This document shows positions 48,401 through 55,470 of a DNA stretch of 64,000 bases, piece after piece (position 1 is the first letter of the stretch; every line of letters begins with the position of its first letter). The stretch comes from JAOUEA01 sp963825635 (GTDB taxonomy: Bacteria > Actinomycetota > UBA4738 > HRBIN12). A program made the position numbers and the translations under genes. The stretch is from positions 186,001 through 250,000 of the forward strand of contig CAWGTU010000002.1 in NCBI GenBank assembly GCA_963825635.1. Reading direction: 5' to 3'. The notes under the pieces are model-generated. The model made no database searches. It worked only from the letters and a program-made list of their open reading frames with translations, and was not told the origin of the DNA.

Positions 48401-48613
48401 CTTGCGAAGGTTCGACACGTACGACTGGAGGGAGCCCTTCGCGGCCCCGGGCGGCTCTTCGCCCCAGACGTCGTCGATCAGTGACTCGGTCGAGACCCAA
48501 CCATTGGGGCGACGCAGCAGGTGGGCGAGCACGAGCTTCTGTTTGCGACCGCCGAGAGCGACGGGTTCTGGAGTCGCCTCGACCTCCAACGGGCCCAACA
48601 CGAGGAATCGCAC
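45413..48613 (-). CDS. SARP wHTH-BTAD-STAND ATPase-TM-BMP sensor regulator
   Basis: 1066 residues from GTG 48613. Domains in order: OmpR-like winged helix (1-95, VALGGRKQKLVLAHLLRRPN), BTAD helices (100-245), STAND-type ATPase (262-665) with Walker A GPSGSGKSS (301-309) and Walker B LLLVIDQFEEVF (382-393), a charged linker helix (680-712), one membrane helix (715-737) and an extracytoplasmic BMP/PnrA-type binding domain (745-1050; ETDLLILDNNASFAIGDRPD, TTRSGVIGYVGAWEGDPGEP, VFHASGISGAGVFQAA, IGVDTDQ). BMP proteins bind nucleosides and similar small molecules. The chain reads as a one-component membrane receptor that carries its own ATPase switch and DNA-binding head. TAGGGT (48625-48620) is 6 bases before the GTG. 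Confidence 0.88.
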   Translation of the reverse strand: MRFLVLGPLEVEATPEPVALGGRKQKLVLAHLLRRPNGWVSTESLIDDVWGEEPPGAAKGSLQSYVSNLRKALGAERLETGAGGYRLVVGPGELDALDFEQTSARANGEVDGNPREASDLFRRALGLWRGSAFADLADEPSLLGEIGRLDEERLQAIEGRIDADLALGRHVEVVAELEDLTRRWPLREHLWSQRMLALYRSERPAEALAAYRDARSTLVDELGVEPGRPLQRLNERILLQDPELDLPTASDERETIELDNPYKGLRPFREGDQQDFHGREALTELLVATLEDDARLVTLIGPSGSGKSSVVSAGLVPALRKRGVGDRWDIASMRPGAYPFTEFDAAMGRTFPSSTSGDRRTDRDTWLLEEVLRALPEDGSRLLLVIDQFEEVFTLVDDETRNRFLAGLVAAAEEPGERLRVLVVLRADFFDRPLAYPIFGRLMTEHIVHVLPLGPSELEAAAAKPAERVGVSFEPGLLAELVGDVSRQPNALPLFQYALTELFDRRDGDELSLARYEALGGLRGAVASRAEDTFTRLDPDRQEAARQLFLRLVRVGAGTATRRVVRADELASLDVDVVTMQDAVEAFVSNRLLAVDRDPASGAATVEVAHEALLSEWQRLAEWIESGRADLRQHRSFVGAMREWLAADRDPDYLLSGGRLERYEAWREATTLRLTEDERAFLDEAVHRRDEAAAAEAERAEAEARIRARARRRSFAVGVGAAALIAALMVGVLLAGGGDELPTITSLTYGDREDNMVFELGEQGITRAEHELGVTVQRADVLLPPETVIEDAAAAETDLLILDNNASFAIGDRPDLFVPPTHYVLPPVEVRIDRPNVTTLEIAFEQSGFLAGVAAASTTRSGVIGYVGAWEGDPGEPSSVFQSFRAGYEAGAEWVDPDVQVLSGLIYDFGREAVNYFDSPNVAKRIARFEYDEGADVVFHASGISGAGVFQAAVERSTEDRHLWAIGVDTDQWQQASEAERSHILTSSMIRWDIVHFTVIRDFIDGTLEPGARPVTVDEGILTYSRSGDALSPGAIANLDRAIEEITRGALDVPTEPSGELLLPSG

Positions 48614-48670
48614 GACCGGACCCTACTCCGTTCGGGTTGCGTCGGAAAGCCACTCCCACCCTCGAGAGTT

Positions 48671-48698
48671 TCAAGCCGGTTCCAAGCACGTCCAAGCG
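48671..48698. promoter_or_regulatory. triple CAAGC direct repeat in the divergent promoter region
   Basis: TTCAAGC, TCCAAGC and TCCAAGC occur with CAAGC at 48672-48676, 48683-48687 and 48693-48697, spaced 11 and 10 bases, i.e. on one face of the helix. SARP/AfsR-type regulators bind heptameric direct repeats with this spacing. The element lies between the SARP-STAND-BMP gene and the divergent metallopeptidase-like gene, so it is a candidate site for that regulator. The -10 of the minus-strand gene is at 48620-48625. Confidence 0.5.
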
Positions 48699-48740
48699 TT
48701 CGCGGGCGGTGCCTGCAGCGCTGGGGCCCACGTTCGGCCC

Positions 48741-49331
48741 ATGTTCACGAGGAATGCACGGGCCGTCGGATGGATCGGGATCGCCATGAGCGTCGGGGCG
48801 ATCGCGAGCCTGCCCGACGCCGTCGCGCTGACGCGGGCCGGGGACCCGGTGCCCGGGACGCCGCAGGTCGTCGTGGTCGACGCTCCGCCGGTCGCGACGG
48901 AGCTCGCCGTGTGGGCCGTGGGGCGCTTCGAGGCCGCCGGCCTTGAGCTGCCGCCGACCGAGGTGCACTTCCACCACGGCACCGATGGCTGCCGAGGGTT
49001 CCTCGGCTACGCGCAGGGTGGCCGCGTCGATCTGTGCGTGCGTCTCGAGATGGAAGCAGGCCCCCAGCGCCTCGTGCTCCACGAGCTCGCCCACGCCTGG
49101 GAGGGCGCGACCCTCGACGACGCGTGCCGCGATCGGTTCCTGCAGCTGCGCGGCCTCGACGTGTGGGCGGGCGACGACGTCGAGTGGAAGCGGCGGGGCA
49201 TCGAGCAGCTCGCCGAGATCGTCGCCTGGGGGCTCGCCGACGGCGCGATGGCGCCGATGATCGACGGCAACCGCGACCCCCAGGCGCTCAGCGAGGCGTA
49301 CGACCTCGTGCGCGGCGGCTGCGCCGTGTAG
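48741..49331 (+). CDS. secreted HExxH metallopeptidase-like protein
   Basis: 196 residues. An N-terminal signal (VGWIGIAMSVGAIASLPDAV) precedes a domain with the zinc-site motif LVLHELAHAWE (His-Glu-x-x-His) and, 40 or so residues later, EQLAEIVAWGLADG, where a Glu could be the third ligand as in gluzincins. Cysteines at CRGFLGY and LCVRLE may pair. The remainder is small for a classical protease, so substrate and activity are uncertain. It is divergent from the SARP-STAND-BMP regulator with a direct-repeat element between them, making it the leading candidate target. Confidence 0.7.
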   Translation: MFTRNARAVGWIGIAMSVGAIASLPDAVALTRAGDPVPGTPQVVVVDAPPVATELAVWAVGRFEAAGLELPPTEVHFHHGTDGCRGFLGYAQGGRVDLCVRLEMEAGPQRLVLHELAHAWEGATLDDACRDRFLQLRGLDVWAGDDVEWKRRGIEQLAEIVAWGLADGAMAPMIDGNRDPQALSEAYDLVRGGCAV

Positions 49332-49425
49332 CGAGGCGCGTCAGGCCGAACTCCGACCCACCGCGGCGTCCTTCGATCGAACCCAGGCATGGTGCCGTCG
49401 GCACGCAACGGATACAGTGCTGGCC

Positions 49426-52400
49426 ATGCCCTGCGGTGCGTGTGGAACGGTCAACGCAACAGGGCGGAGGTTCTGTTCGCAGTGCGGTGCGAAGCTTCCC
49501 GTCATCTGCGACGCCTGCAGCGCCGAGAACGAGGTGACCGACCGCTTCTGTGGAGGGTGCGGCGCGCCCCTCACGTTCACGGCGACCGCGAGTGCCGGCG
49601 CAGCATCTTCCCAGGAGCGTCACGACGAGCGGCGACTCGTCTCGGTCCTCTTCGTCGACCTGGTGGGCTTCACCTCATTGTCGGAGGTCCGCGACGCCGA
49701 GGAGGTCCGCGATCTGCTCTCTCGCTACTTCAAGGCGTGCTCCACGGTGATCGGGCGTTACGGGGGCACCGTCGAGAAGTTCATCGGCGACGCCGTGATG
49801 GCGGTGTGGGGCACCCCGGTCGCCCGAGAGGACGACGCGGAGCGCGCCGTGCTCGCCGGCCTCGAGATCGTGGGCGCCGTCGAGGCTCTCGGCGACGAGG
49901 TAGGCGCGCAGGGGCTCCAGGCCAGGGCGGGCATCCTCACGGGCGAGGCTGCGGTGTCCCTCGGGGCCGAGGCCGAAGGCATGGTCCTCGGCGACCTCGT
50001 GAACACCGCGTCGAGGATCCAGTCCGTGGCCGATCCGGGCACGGCGCTCGTGGGCGACTCCACCCGGTGGGCCACACACACGCGCATCGCCTACCAGGAC
50101 CATGGAAGCCACGAGGTGAAAGGCAAGGCCGAGCCCATCCATCTCTGGCGGGCTCTCCGCGTCACGGGTGGGCAGGGCGACTGGGATGCGACGGAGGGCC
50201 TCGAGGCGCCGTTCGTCGGGCGCGACCGCGAGCTGCGGCTCGTCAAGGAGGCGTTCCATACGTCCGCCGACGAGCGACGCGCCCACCTCGTGTCGGTGGT
50301 CGGGGTCGCCGGGGTCGGAAAGACGCGCCTCGCCCGCGAGTTCGGGCGCTACATCGACGGCCTCGTCGACGACGTGTTCTGGCATCGAGGTCGGTGTCCC
50401 GCGTACGGAGATGGCCTCACGTACTGGGCGCTCGTCGAGATGGTCAAGATGCGATGCGACATCGCCGAGGAGGAGACCGGACGGTCGGCCTCGGCGAAGC
50501 TCCACACGCTCCTCGAGCAGTCGGTGGCCGACGAGACCGAGCGTCGGTGGATGGAGCCGAGGCTCGCGAGCCTGCTCTCGCTCGAGGGGGCGGCGTCGGC
50601 CGACCGCGACGAGCTCTTCAGTGCCTGGAGCCTCCTCTTCGAGCGTCTGGCCGACGAGTCCACGACCGTGCTGATCTTCGAGGACCTCGAGCACGCCGAC
50701 ACGTCGTTGCTCGACTTCATCGACTACCTGCTCGAGCGGGGCCGCACCTCGCCGCTGTTCATCCTCTCGCTCGCACGGCCCGACCTCCTCGAGCGACGGC
50801 CCAGCTGGGGCTCGGGACATCACAGCTTCACATCGGTCCACCTGGAGCCGCTGCCCGAGGCCGGCATGCACCAGATCCTTCGTGAGCTGGTGCCGGGGCT
50901 GCCGGCCGAGATCGAGCGATCGGTCCTCGACCGCGCGCAGGGGGTGCCCTTGTACGCACTCGAGACGGTGCGGATGCTGCTCGACCGCGGATTACTGGAA
51001 GAGGAGGGATCGGCATACCGCACGACCGGGCGGATCGCCGACCTCGCGATCCCCGAGACCCTGCAGGCACTGATCGCTGCGCGCCTCGACGGACTCGACC
51101 CGCTCGAGCGAACGATCGTGCAGGACGGGGCCGTTCTCGGGAAGAGCTTCTTCAAGGAAGGGGTCGCCGCCGTCGCCGAGCTGCCCCTCGATCGTGTCAC
51201 CCCGTTGCTCGCGAGCCTGGTGCGCAAGGAGGTCTTCACCCTCACCACGGACCCCCGCTCGCCCGATCGAGGCCAGTACTCCTTCCTGCAAGACCTGGTG
51301 CGCCAGGTCGCGTACGGCACGATCGCGAAGCGCGAACGGAAGACGAAGCATCTCGCCGCCGCGACGTTCATCCTCGAGTCATGGGCGGGCGACGAGGCCG
51401 AGGTCATCGAGGTCCTCGCGAACCACTACCTGCAGGCGTTCGAGCTCGATCCGGCGGCCGCCGACGCCCCGCAGGTCAAGGGCAAGGCGCTCGACACCCT
51501 GCGCCGCGCGGGTGAGCGCGCTGCGGCGCTCGGCGCGTCGGTCGAGGCGCAGGGCTACCTCGAACGCGCCGCCGAGATGGCGGGGGACCCGCTCGCGCGC
51601 GCAGGTGCGATCGAGCGCGCCGGCGAGATGGCCCTCATGGGTGACCGCCTCGGAGAGGCTCGACGCCTGCTCGGCGAAGCGCTCGCGATCTACGAGGAAG
51701 AGCTCGAGGCGCACTCGGCCGCCCGGGTCTCGGCCGGTCTCGCGGAGGTCGACTGGGGCGACGGCCGCCTCGACGAGGCGCTGGAGCGCATGGAGAAGGC
51801 ATTCTCGGTACTGGCCGAGGACGAACCCGATGAGGATCTGGCAACGCTCGCCGCCCAGCTCGGCCGGTTGCACTACTTCCGCGGCGACAAGGATGCAGCG
51901 ATGAACCGCGTCGAGACCGCCCTCGATATCGGCGAGGCGCTCGACCATCCGGAGACGATCGCGCAGGCGTTGATCACGATGGGTGCGATCGTCGGCGACT
52001 CCAGACGGCAGCAGGAGATCGCCCTCACCACGCACGCTCTGCACTACGCACTGGAGCACGATCTCGCCGGCGCGGCGCTCCGTGCCTACAACAACCAGGC
52101 CGAGATCTACTACCGAGGCGATCAGCTTGACCGCGCGATCGAGGTCTACGTCGACGGCATCGCTCTCGCCGAACGGGTCGGGAACCGGTTCTGGAAGGAC
52201 CTGCTGCAGGCGGAGGTCACGTCACCCTTCTTCTTCGCCGGGCGGTGGGACGAGGCGATCGGCGCCGTCGCGTCCCTCTCGGCTCCCGACCGGGCGATGC
52301 CCGAGGTGTTGGGGCGCCTGTGCGCGATGCCGACGATCTACGTGAGCAGGGGCGAGGACGAGCGCGCGGAGCGCGAGATCGAGATCCACGCGCGCTACGA

Positions 52401-52953
52401 GTCGTCGTCGTCGTACCAGGAGCGGGCGTCCTGGCTCGTCGCGCAGGCCGCGATCTCGAACGCGCGAGGACGGCACGAAGAGGCGATGGATGCTGCCCTC
52501 GAGGTGCTGCCCGTCGCTGGGATCGGCGATCCCGACAGCGTGATGGCGAAGGTCGGGCTCATGGAAGGCATCGATGCTGCCTGGGCCCTGGAAGATCGCG
52601 AGGGCATGCAGTCGTTCGTCGATGCCACGACGACCCTCAGGGCGGTGCGAACCTCGCCGGTGCTGTCCGCCCTCGACGGGCTCGGTCGGACACGCCTCGG
52701 CATGCTGACGGGGAGCGACCCCGACGAGATCGATCGAGGGTTCGCGGAGGTGATCGCCACGCTCCGTGGGTGCGGCGCGAGGTTCTGGCTCGCGACCACG
52801 CTCGTCGAACGGGCGGAGTGGATGCGCGACCACGATCGCGCGGGCGAGACGAGCGCCATGTTCGCGGAAGCTCGGGAAGTGTTCGAGGACGCCGGCGCCG
52901 CCGTCTGGCTGGAGCGGCTGGACGGCCCGCTCGCTGAGCCCGTTGGGACCTGA
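49426..52953 (+). CDS. zinc ribbon-cyclase-ATPase-TPR signalling protein
   Basis: 1175 residues from ATG 49426. Two zinc-ribbon knuckles (CGAC/CSQCG at 3-21, CDAC/CGGCG at 28-46), a class III cyclase domain (68-245) with Asp78, Lys118, Asp122 and NTASR (193-197) intact, an AAA/STAND-like ATPase (260-600) with Walker A GVAGVGKT (293-300) and Walker B VLIFEDLEHAD, then about 500 residues of TPR-like helices. The layout is the widespread cyclase-AAA-TPR family of Actinomycetota; it probably couples protein-protein sensing by the TPR/ATPase part to cAMP synthesis. TACAGT (49413-49418) is 7 bases before the ATG; a GTG three codons upstream is the alternative. Confidence 0.9.
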   Translation: MPCGACGTVNATGRRFCSQCGAKLPVICDACSAENEVTDRFCGGCGAPLTFTATASAGAASSQERHDERRLVSVLFVDLVGFTSLSEVRDAEEVRDLLSRYFKACSTVIGRYGGTVEKFIGDAVMAVWGTPVAREDDAERAVLAGLEIVGAVEALGDEVGAQGLQARAGILTGEAAVSLGAEAEGMVLGDLVNTASRIQSVADPGTALVGDSTRWATHTRIAYQDHGSHEVKGKAEPIHLWRALRVTGGQGDWDATEGLEAPFVGRDRELRLVKEAFHTSADERRAHLVSVVGVAGVGKTRLAREFGRYIDGLVDDVFWHRGRCPAYGDGLTYWALVEMVKMRCDIAEEETGRSASAKLHTLLEQSVADETERRWMEPRLASLLSLEGAASADRDELFSAWSLLFERLADESTTVLIFEDLEHADTSLLDFIDYLLERGRTSPLFILSLARPDLLERRPSWGSGHHSFTSVHLEPLPEAGMHQILRELVPGLPAEIERSVLDRAQGVPLYALETVRMLLDRGLLEEEGSAYRTTGRIADLAIPETLQALIAARLDGLDPLERTIVQDGAVLGKSFFKEGVAAVAELPLDRVTPLLASLVRKEVFTLTTDPRSPDRGQYSFLQDLVRQVAYGTIAKRERKTKHLAAATFILESWAGDEAEVIEVLANHYLQAFELDPAAADAPQVKGKALDTLRRAGERAAALGASVEAQGYLERAAEMAGDPLARAGAIERAGEMALMGDRLGEARRLLGEALAIYEEELEAHSAARVSAGLAEVDWGDGRLDEALERMEKAFSVLAEDEPDEDLATLAAQLGRLHYFRGDKDAAMNRVETALDIGEALDHPETIAQALITMGAIVGDSRRQQEIALTTHALHYALEHDLAGAALRAYNNQAEIYYRGDQLDRAIEVYVDGIALAERVGNRFWKDLLQAEVTSPFFFAGRWDEAIGAVASLSAPDRAMPEVLGRLCAMPTIYVSRGEDERAEREIEIHARYESSSSYQERASWLVAQAAISNARGRHEEAMDAALEVLPVAGIGDPDSVMAKVGLMEGIDAAWALEDREGMQSFVDATTTLRAVRTSPVLSALDGLGRTRLGMLTGSDPDEIDRGFAEVIATLRGCGARFWLATTLVERAEWMRDHDRAGETSAMFAEAREVFEDAGAAVWLERLDGPLAEPVGT

Positions 52954-52955
52954 TC

Positions 52956-53375
52956 ATGATCCGCCAGTCCCGGCCGGCCGACGAGGATGCCGTGATCGAC
53001 GTCTGGCTCGCATCGACGATCCCGGGACAACCGTTCCTGTCGGCGGAGACGTGGCGGGCGATGGAGCCGGAGATCCGCGAGCTCCTCGGGCAGGCGCGAA
53101 CCTGGGTCAGCGAAGAAGGCGGCTCGATCGTCGCGTTCTGCTCGATGCTCGACGACCTGATCGGCGGCCTGTTCACGCACCCCGAGCACCAGGGGAGGGG
53201 CCACGGCCGCGCCCTCGTCGAGCACGTGGGCCGGCTCTTCGATCCTCTCTTCGTCGAGGTGTTCGAGGCGAACGATCGGGCGATCGACTTCTATCGGCGC
53301 TGCGGCTTCGTCGAGCATGAGCGCGGTGTCGACGAGGGATCGGGTCTGCCGATATGGGTCATGCAGATGGGTTGA
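52956..53375 (+). CDS. GNAT-family N-acetyltransferase
   Basis: 139 residues: IRQSRPADEDAVIDVWLAST, WVSEEGGSIVAFCSMLDDLI, GGLFTHPEHQGRGHGRALVE with the acetyl-CoA loop HQGRGHGRA, and VFEANDRAIDFYRRCGFVEH. This matches the small stress-type GNATs (YjaB/PhnO-like). The substrate is unknown. It starts 3 bases after the stop of the cyclase-ATPase gene, so the two are probably translated from one mRNA; it is convergent with the DUF1801 gene. Confidence 0.86.
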   Translation: MIRQSRPADEDAVIDVWLASTIPGQPFLSAETWRAMEPEIRELLGQARTWVSEEGGSIVAFCSMLDDLIGGLFTHPEHQGRGHGRALVEHVGRLFDPLFVEVFEANDRAIDFYRRCGFVEHERGVDEGSGLPIWVMQMG

Positions 53376-53384
53376 CGCTGCCCG

Positions 53385-53825
53385 TCACACGTCCTCCGGC
53401 GACACGTCGTGGGCCTGCGTGAGGAGCGCCTTCAGCTGATCGAGGTCGACGTCGTCGAGGCTCGAGAAGCTGAGGCTCGCCGATCCCGTCTTCACCGTGC
53501 CCAGCCGATCCGCGTAGTGGGCGAGTAGGTACGCGCCGTCGAGAACGGCGTTGATGTACAGGCTGAAGTACCGCTGCTGCCTGGCGAGACCCACGAGGAA
53601 CCACTCGACGGGCTCGCCGCGCGGGCGCGGCTGCGCGATGTCGCCGTACCCGATGATCCGCTGATCGCTGCCGCCCCAGAACGGCCCTTCCCAGAGCTCC
53701 CGGGTCCTGCCGGGCAGGCACGAGGTGATGATCGTGTCGAGCTCCGTCATCGGGCCCCGGATCTCGTCGGGCAAGGACCCGAGGAACTCGTCGGGCGGGG
53801 TGTCGACCTTCTTCATCGGCGTCAT
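53385..53825 (-). CDS. DUF1801-domain protein
   Basis: 146 residues: KKVDTPPDEFLGSLPDEIRG, TRELWEGPFWGGSDQRIIGY, EWFLVGLARQQRYFSLYINA, YADRLGTVKTGSASLSFSSL and DLDQLKALLTQA. It belongs to the longer DUF1801 type with LWEGxFWGGxxQxIIGYG and GKxxxGKSCIRFK-like ends; function unknown. GGAGGTGCGACG precedes ATG 53825. The 154-base gap upstream contains the 12-bp palindrome GGTCCCGGGACC at 53947-53958 and the leader of the divergent serine hydrolase, nothing else that I can support. Confidence 0.82.
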   Translation of the reverse strand: MTPMKKVDTPPDEFLGSLPDEIRGPMTELDTIITSCLPGRTRELWEGPFWGGSDQRIIGYGDIAQPRPRGEPVEWFLVGLARQQRYFSLYINAVLDGAYLLAHYADRLGTVKTGSASLSFSSLDDVDLDQLKALLTQAHDVSPEDV

Positions 53826-53979
53826 CGTCGCACCTCCGCCGGGGTCGCGTGAGAACGACGGCGATGGTCCCGCGGGGACGGGGTCCGTCGCTCCTTCCAC
53901 CCCCGTCCAGCCTTGCCAGGGTGGAGATGGCTGCCGGGCATCCGCTGGTCCCGGGACCGGCGAACGGAAGGAGGGCACG

Positions 53980-55470
53980 ATGGTCTCCTCACGCACTCGT
54001 TCCACGATCGGGCCTGCGCGCTCCGGGGACGCTGAGCTCGACCGGTGCGTCGCGCGCATCCTCCACCGGTGGTCGGCCGTCGGTCTGGCCGTCGGCGTGG
54101 TGAGTGACGGGTCGCTCGCCTCGTTCTCCGCGCACGGCGTCGCCGACATCGTCGAGCGCACACCGATCACCGAGGACACGGTCTTCCGGATCGCGTCGAT
54201 CACCAAGACCGTCACGGCGGTCTCGATGCTGCAACTGTGGGAGCAGGGCCAGGTCGACCTCGACGCACCCGCGAACGAGTACCTGCGCGCGTATCGTCTG
54301 GTTCCCGCCGACCCGGGCTGGAGGCCCGCGACGCTGCGGCACCTACTGACGCACACGGCCGGCATCCCCGAGGTGGTGCCCGCCCGGGGCGCGTTGCGGC
54401 CCGACTTCGGCGAGAGCGTGGCGCTGGGGGAGCGTCTGCCCTCGCTCGCGGAGCACTACCGTGGCCGGCTGCGCCTCGTGGCCGAGCCCGGGACCAGGTT
54501 CCGGTACGGCAACCACGGGTTCGCCACGCTCGGCCAGATCATCGAGGACGTGAGCGGGGAACCGCTCGACCGTTACTTCCGCCGGCACGTCTTCGACCCA
54601 CTCGGCATGGACCACACCGACCTGCTTCGCTCCGAGCGGGTCACGCCATGGCTCGCGACCGGATACGAGATGGGACACGCCGGCCCGAAGGCCGTCTCTG
54701 TACGGGAGGCCGTGACCGCGGGTGCCGCGTCTGTCTACTCCACGCCGGGCGACATGGCTCGCTACCTGGCGGCGCTGCTCGGCGGTGGTGTGAACGACCA
54801 CGGCTCGATGCTCGAGCCGGAGACGGTCACGATGATGTTCGAGCCGCAGTATCGGCCCGACCCCCGCATCCCGGGCATCGGGCTCGCGTTCTGGCGTGCC
54901 GACCTCGGCGATGGCCACTTGGCCGTCGAGCACCAGGGGACGCTGCCCGGCTTCCACTCGCAGGTCTTCCTCGCCCCCGACGACGGCGTGGCCGTGATGG
55001 CGTTCACGAACGGCTCGTGGCGTCCGGACTTCTGGCTTCCGTTCGAGACCTCGAGCCTCCTCAGGCAGATCGTCGGCCTCCCCGAGGACGCGATCCGGAC
55101 CGACGTGCCGCGCCGACCCGAGACGTGGGGCGAGCTGTGCGGTTGGTACGCGCTCGAGGGGCCACTCACCGACGTGCGCATGCGCGGGATGTTCGGCGCC
55201 GGCGCCGAGATCTTCGTGCGGCGAGGTCAGCTGACGATCCGTGCGCTGACCCCGATCCCGACGTTGTACCGAGGCTTCCCACTGCACCCGGACGATCCTG
55301 AGGACCCGCTCGTGTTCCGGCTCGATCTCGAACAGGTCGGGCTCGGGTCGATGCGGGTCGTGTTCGGTCGCGACGCGGGGAAGGTGTCGCGCCTGCACCT
55401 CGAGGTCATGCCGCTGACGCTCGTCAAGCGACCGTGGCCCCGAGTCCTGCGCGGGTGGGCGAGGCGATGA
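53980..55470 (+). CDS. serine hydrolase, beta-lactamase family (class C-like)
   Basis: 496 residues. SxxK Ser-Ile-Thr-Lys in RIASITKTVTAVS, Tyr-Gly-Asn in FRYGNHGFATLG and His-Gln-Gly in VEHQGTLPGFHSQ give the full catalytic set. LRHLLTHTAGIPEVV and DPLGMDHTDLL are family landmarks, and a C-terminal beta domain of about 120 residues follows (WGELCGWYALEGPL). No signal peptide, so a cytoplasmic esterase or transpeptidase-like acyltransferase is likely. GAAGGAGGG stands before the ATG. It overlaps the acyltransferase gene as ATGA, suggesting a joint role in lipid or ester metabolism. Confidence 0.88.
   Translation: MVSSRTRSTIGPARSGDAELDRCVARILHRWSAVGLAVGVVSDGSLASFSAHGVADIVERTPITEDTVFRIASITKTVTAVSMLQLWEQGQVDLDAPANEYLRAYRLVPADPGWRPATLRHLLTHTAGIPEVVPARGALRPDFGESVALGERLPSLAEHYRGRLRLVAEPGTRFRYGNHGFATLGQIIEDVSGEPLDRYFRRHVFDPLGMDHTDLLRSERVTPWLATGYEMGHAGPKAVSVREAVTAGAASVYSTPGDMARYLAALLGGGVNDHGSMLEPETVTMMFEPQYRPDPRIPGIGLAFWRADLGDGHLAVEHQGTLPGFHSQVFLAPDDGVAVMAFTNGSWRPDFWLPFETSSLLRQIVGLPEDAIRTDVPRRPETWGELCGWYALEGPLTDVRMRGMFGAGAEIFVRRGQLTIRALTPIPTLYRGFPLHPDDPEDPLVFRLDLEQVGLGSMRVVFGRDAGKVSRLHLEVMPLTLVKRPWPRVLRGWARR

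Noticed and set aside
53947..53958. Palindrome GGTCCCGGGACC before the serine hydrolase
   Set aside because: A single GC-rich 12-mer with no second copy and no neighbouring regulator; not distinguishable from chance.
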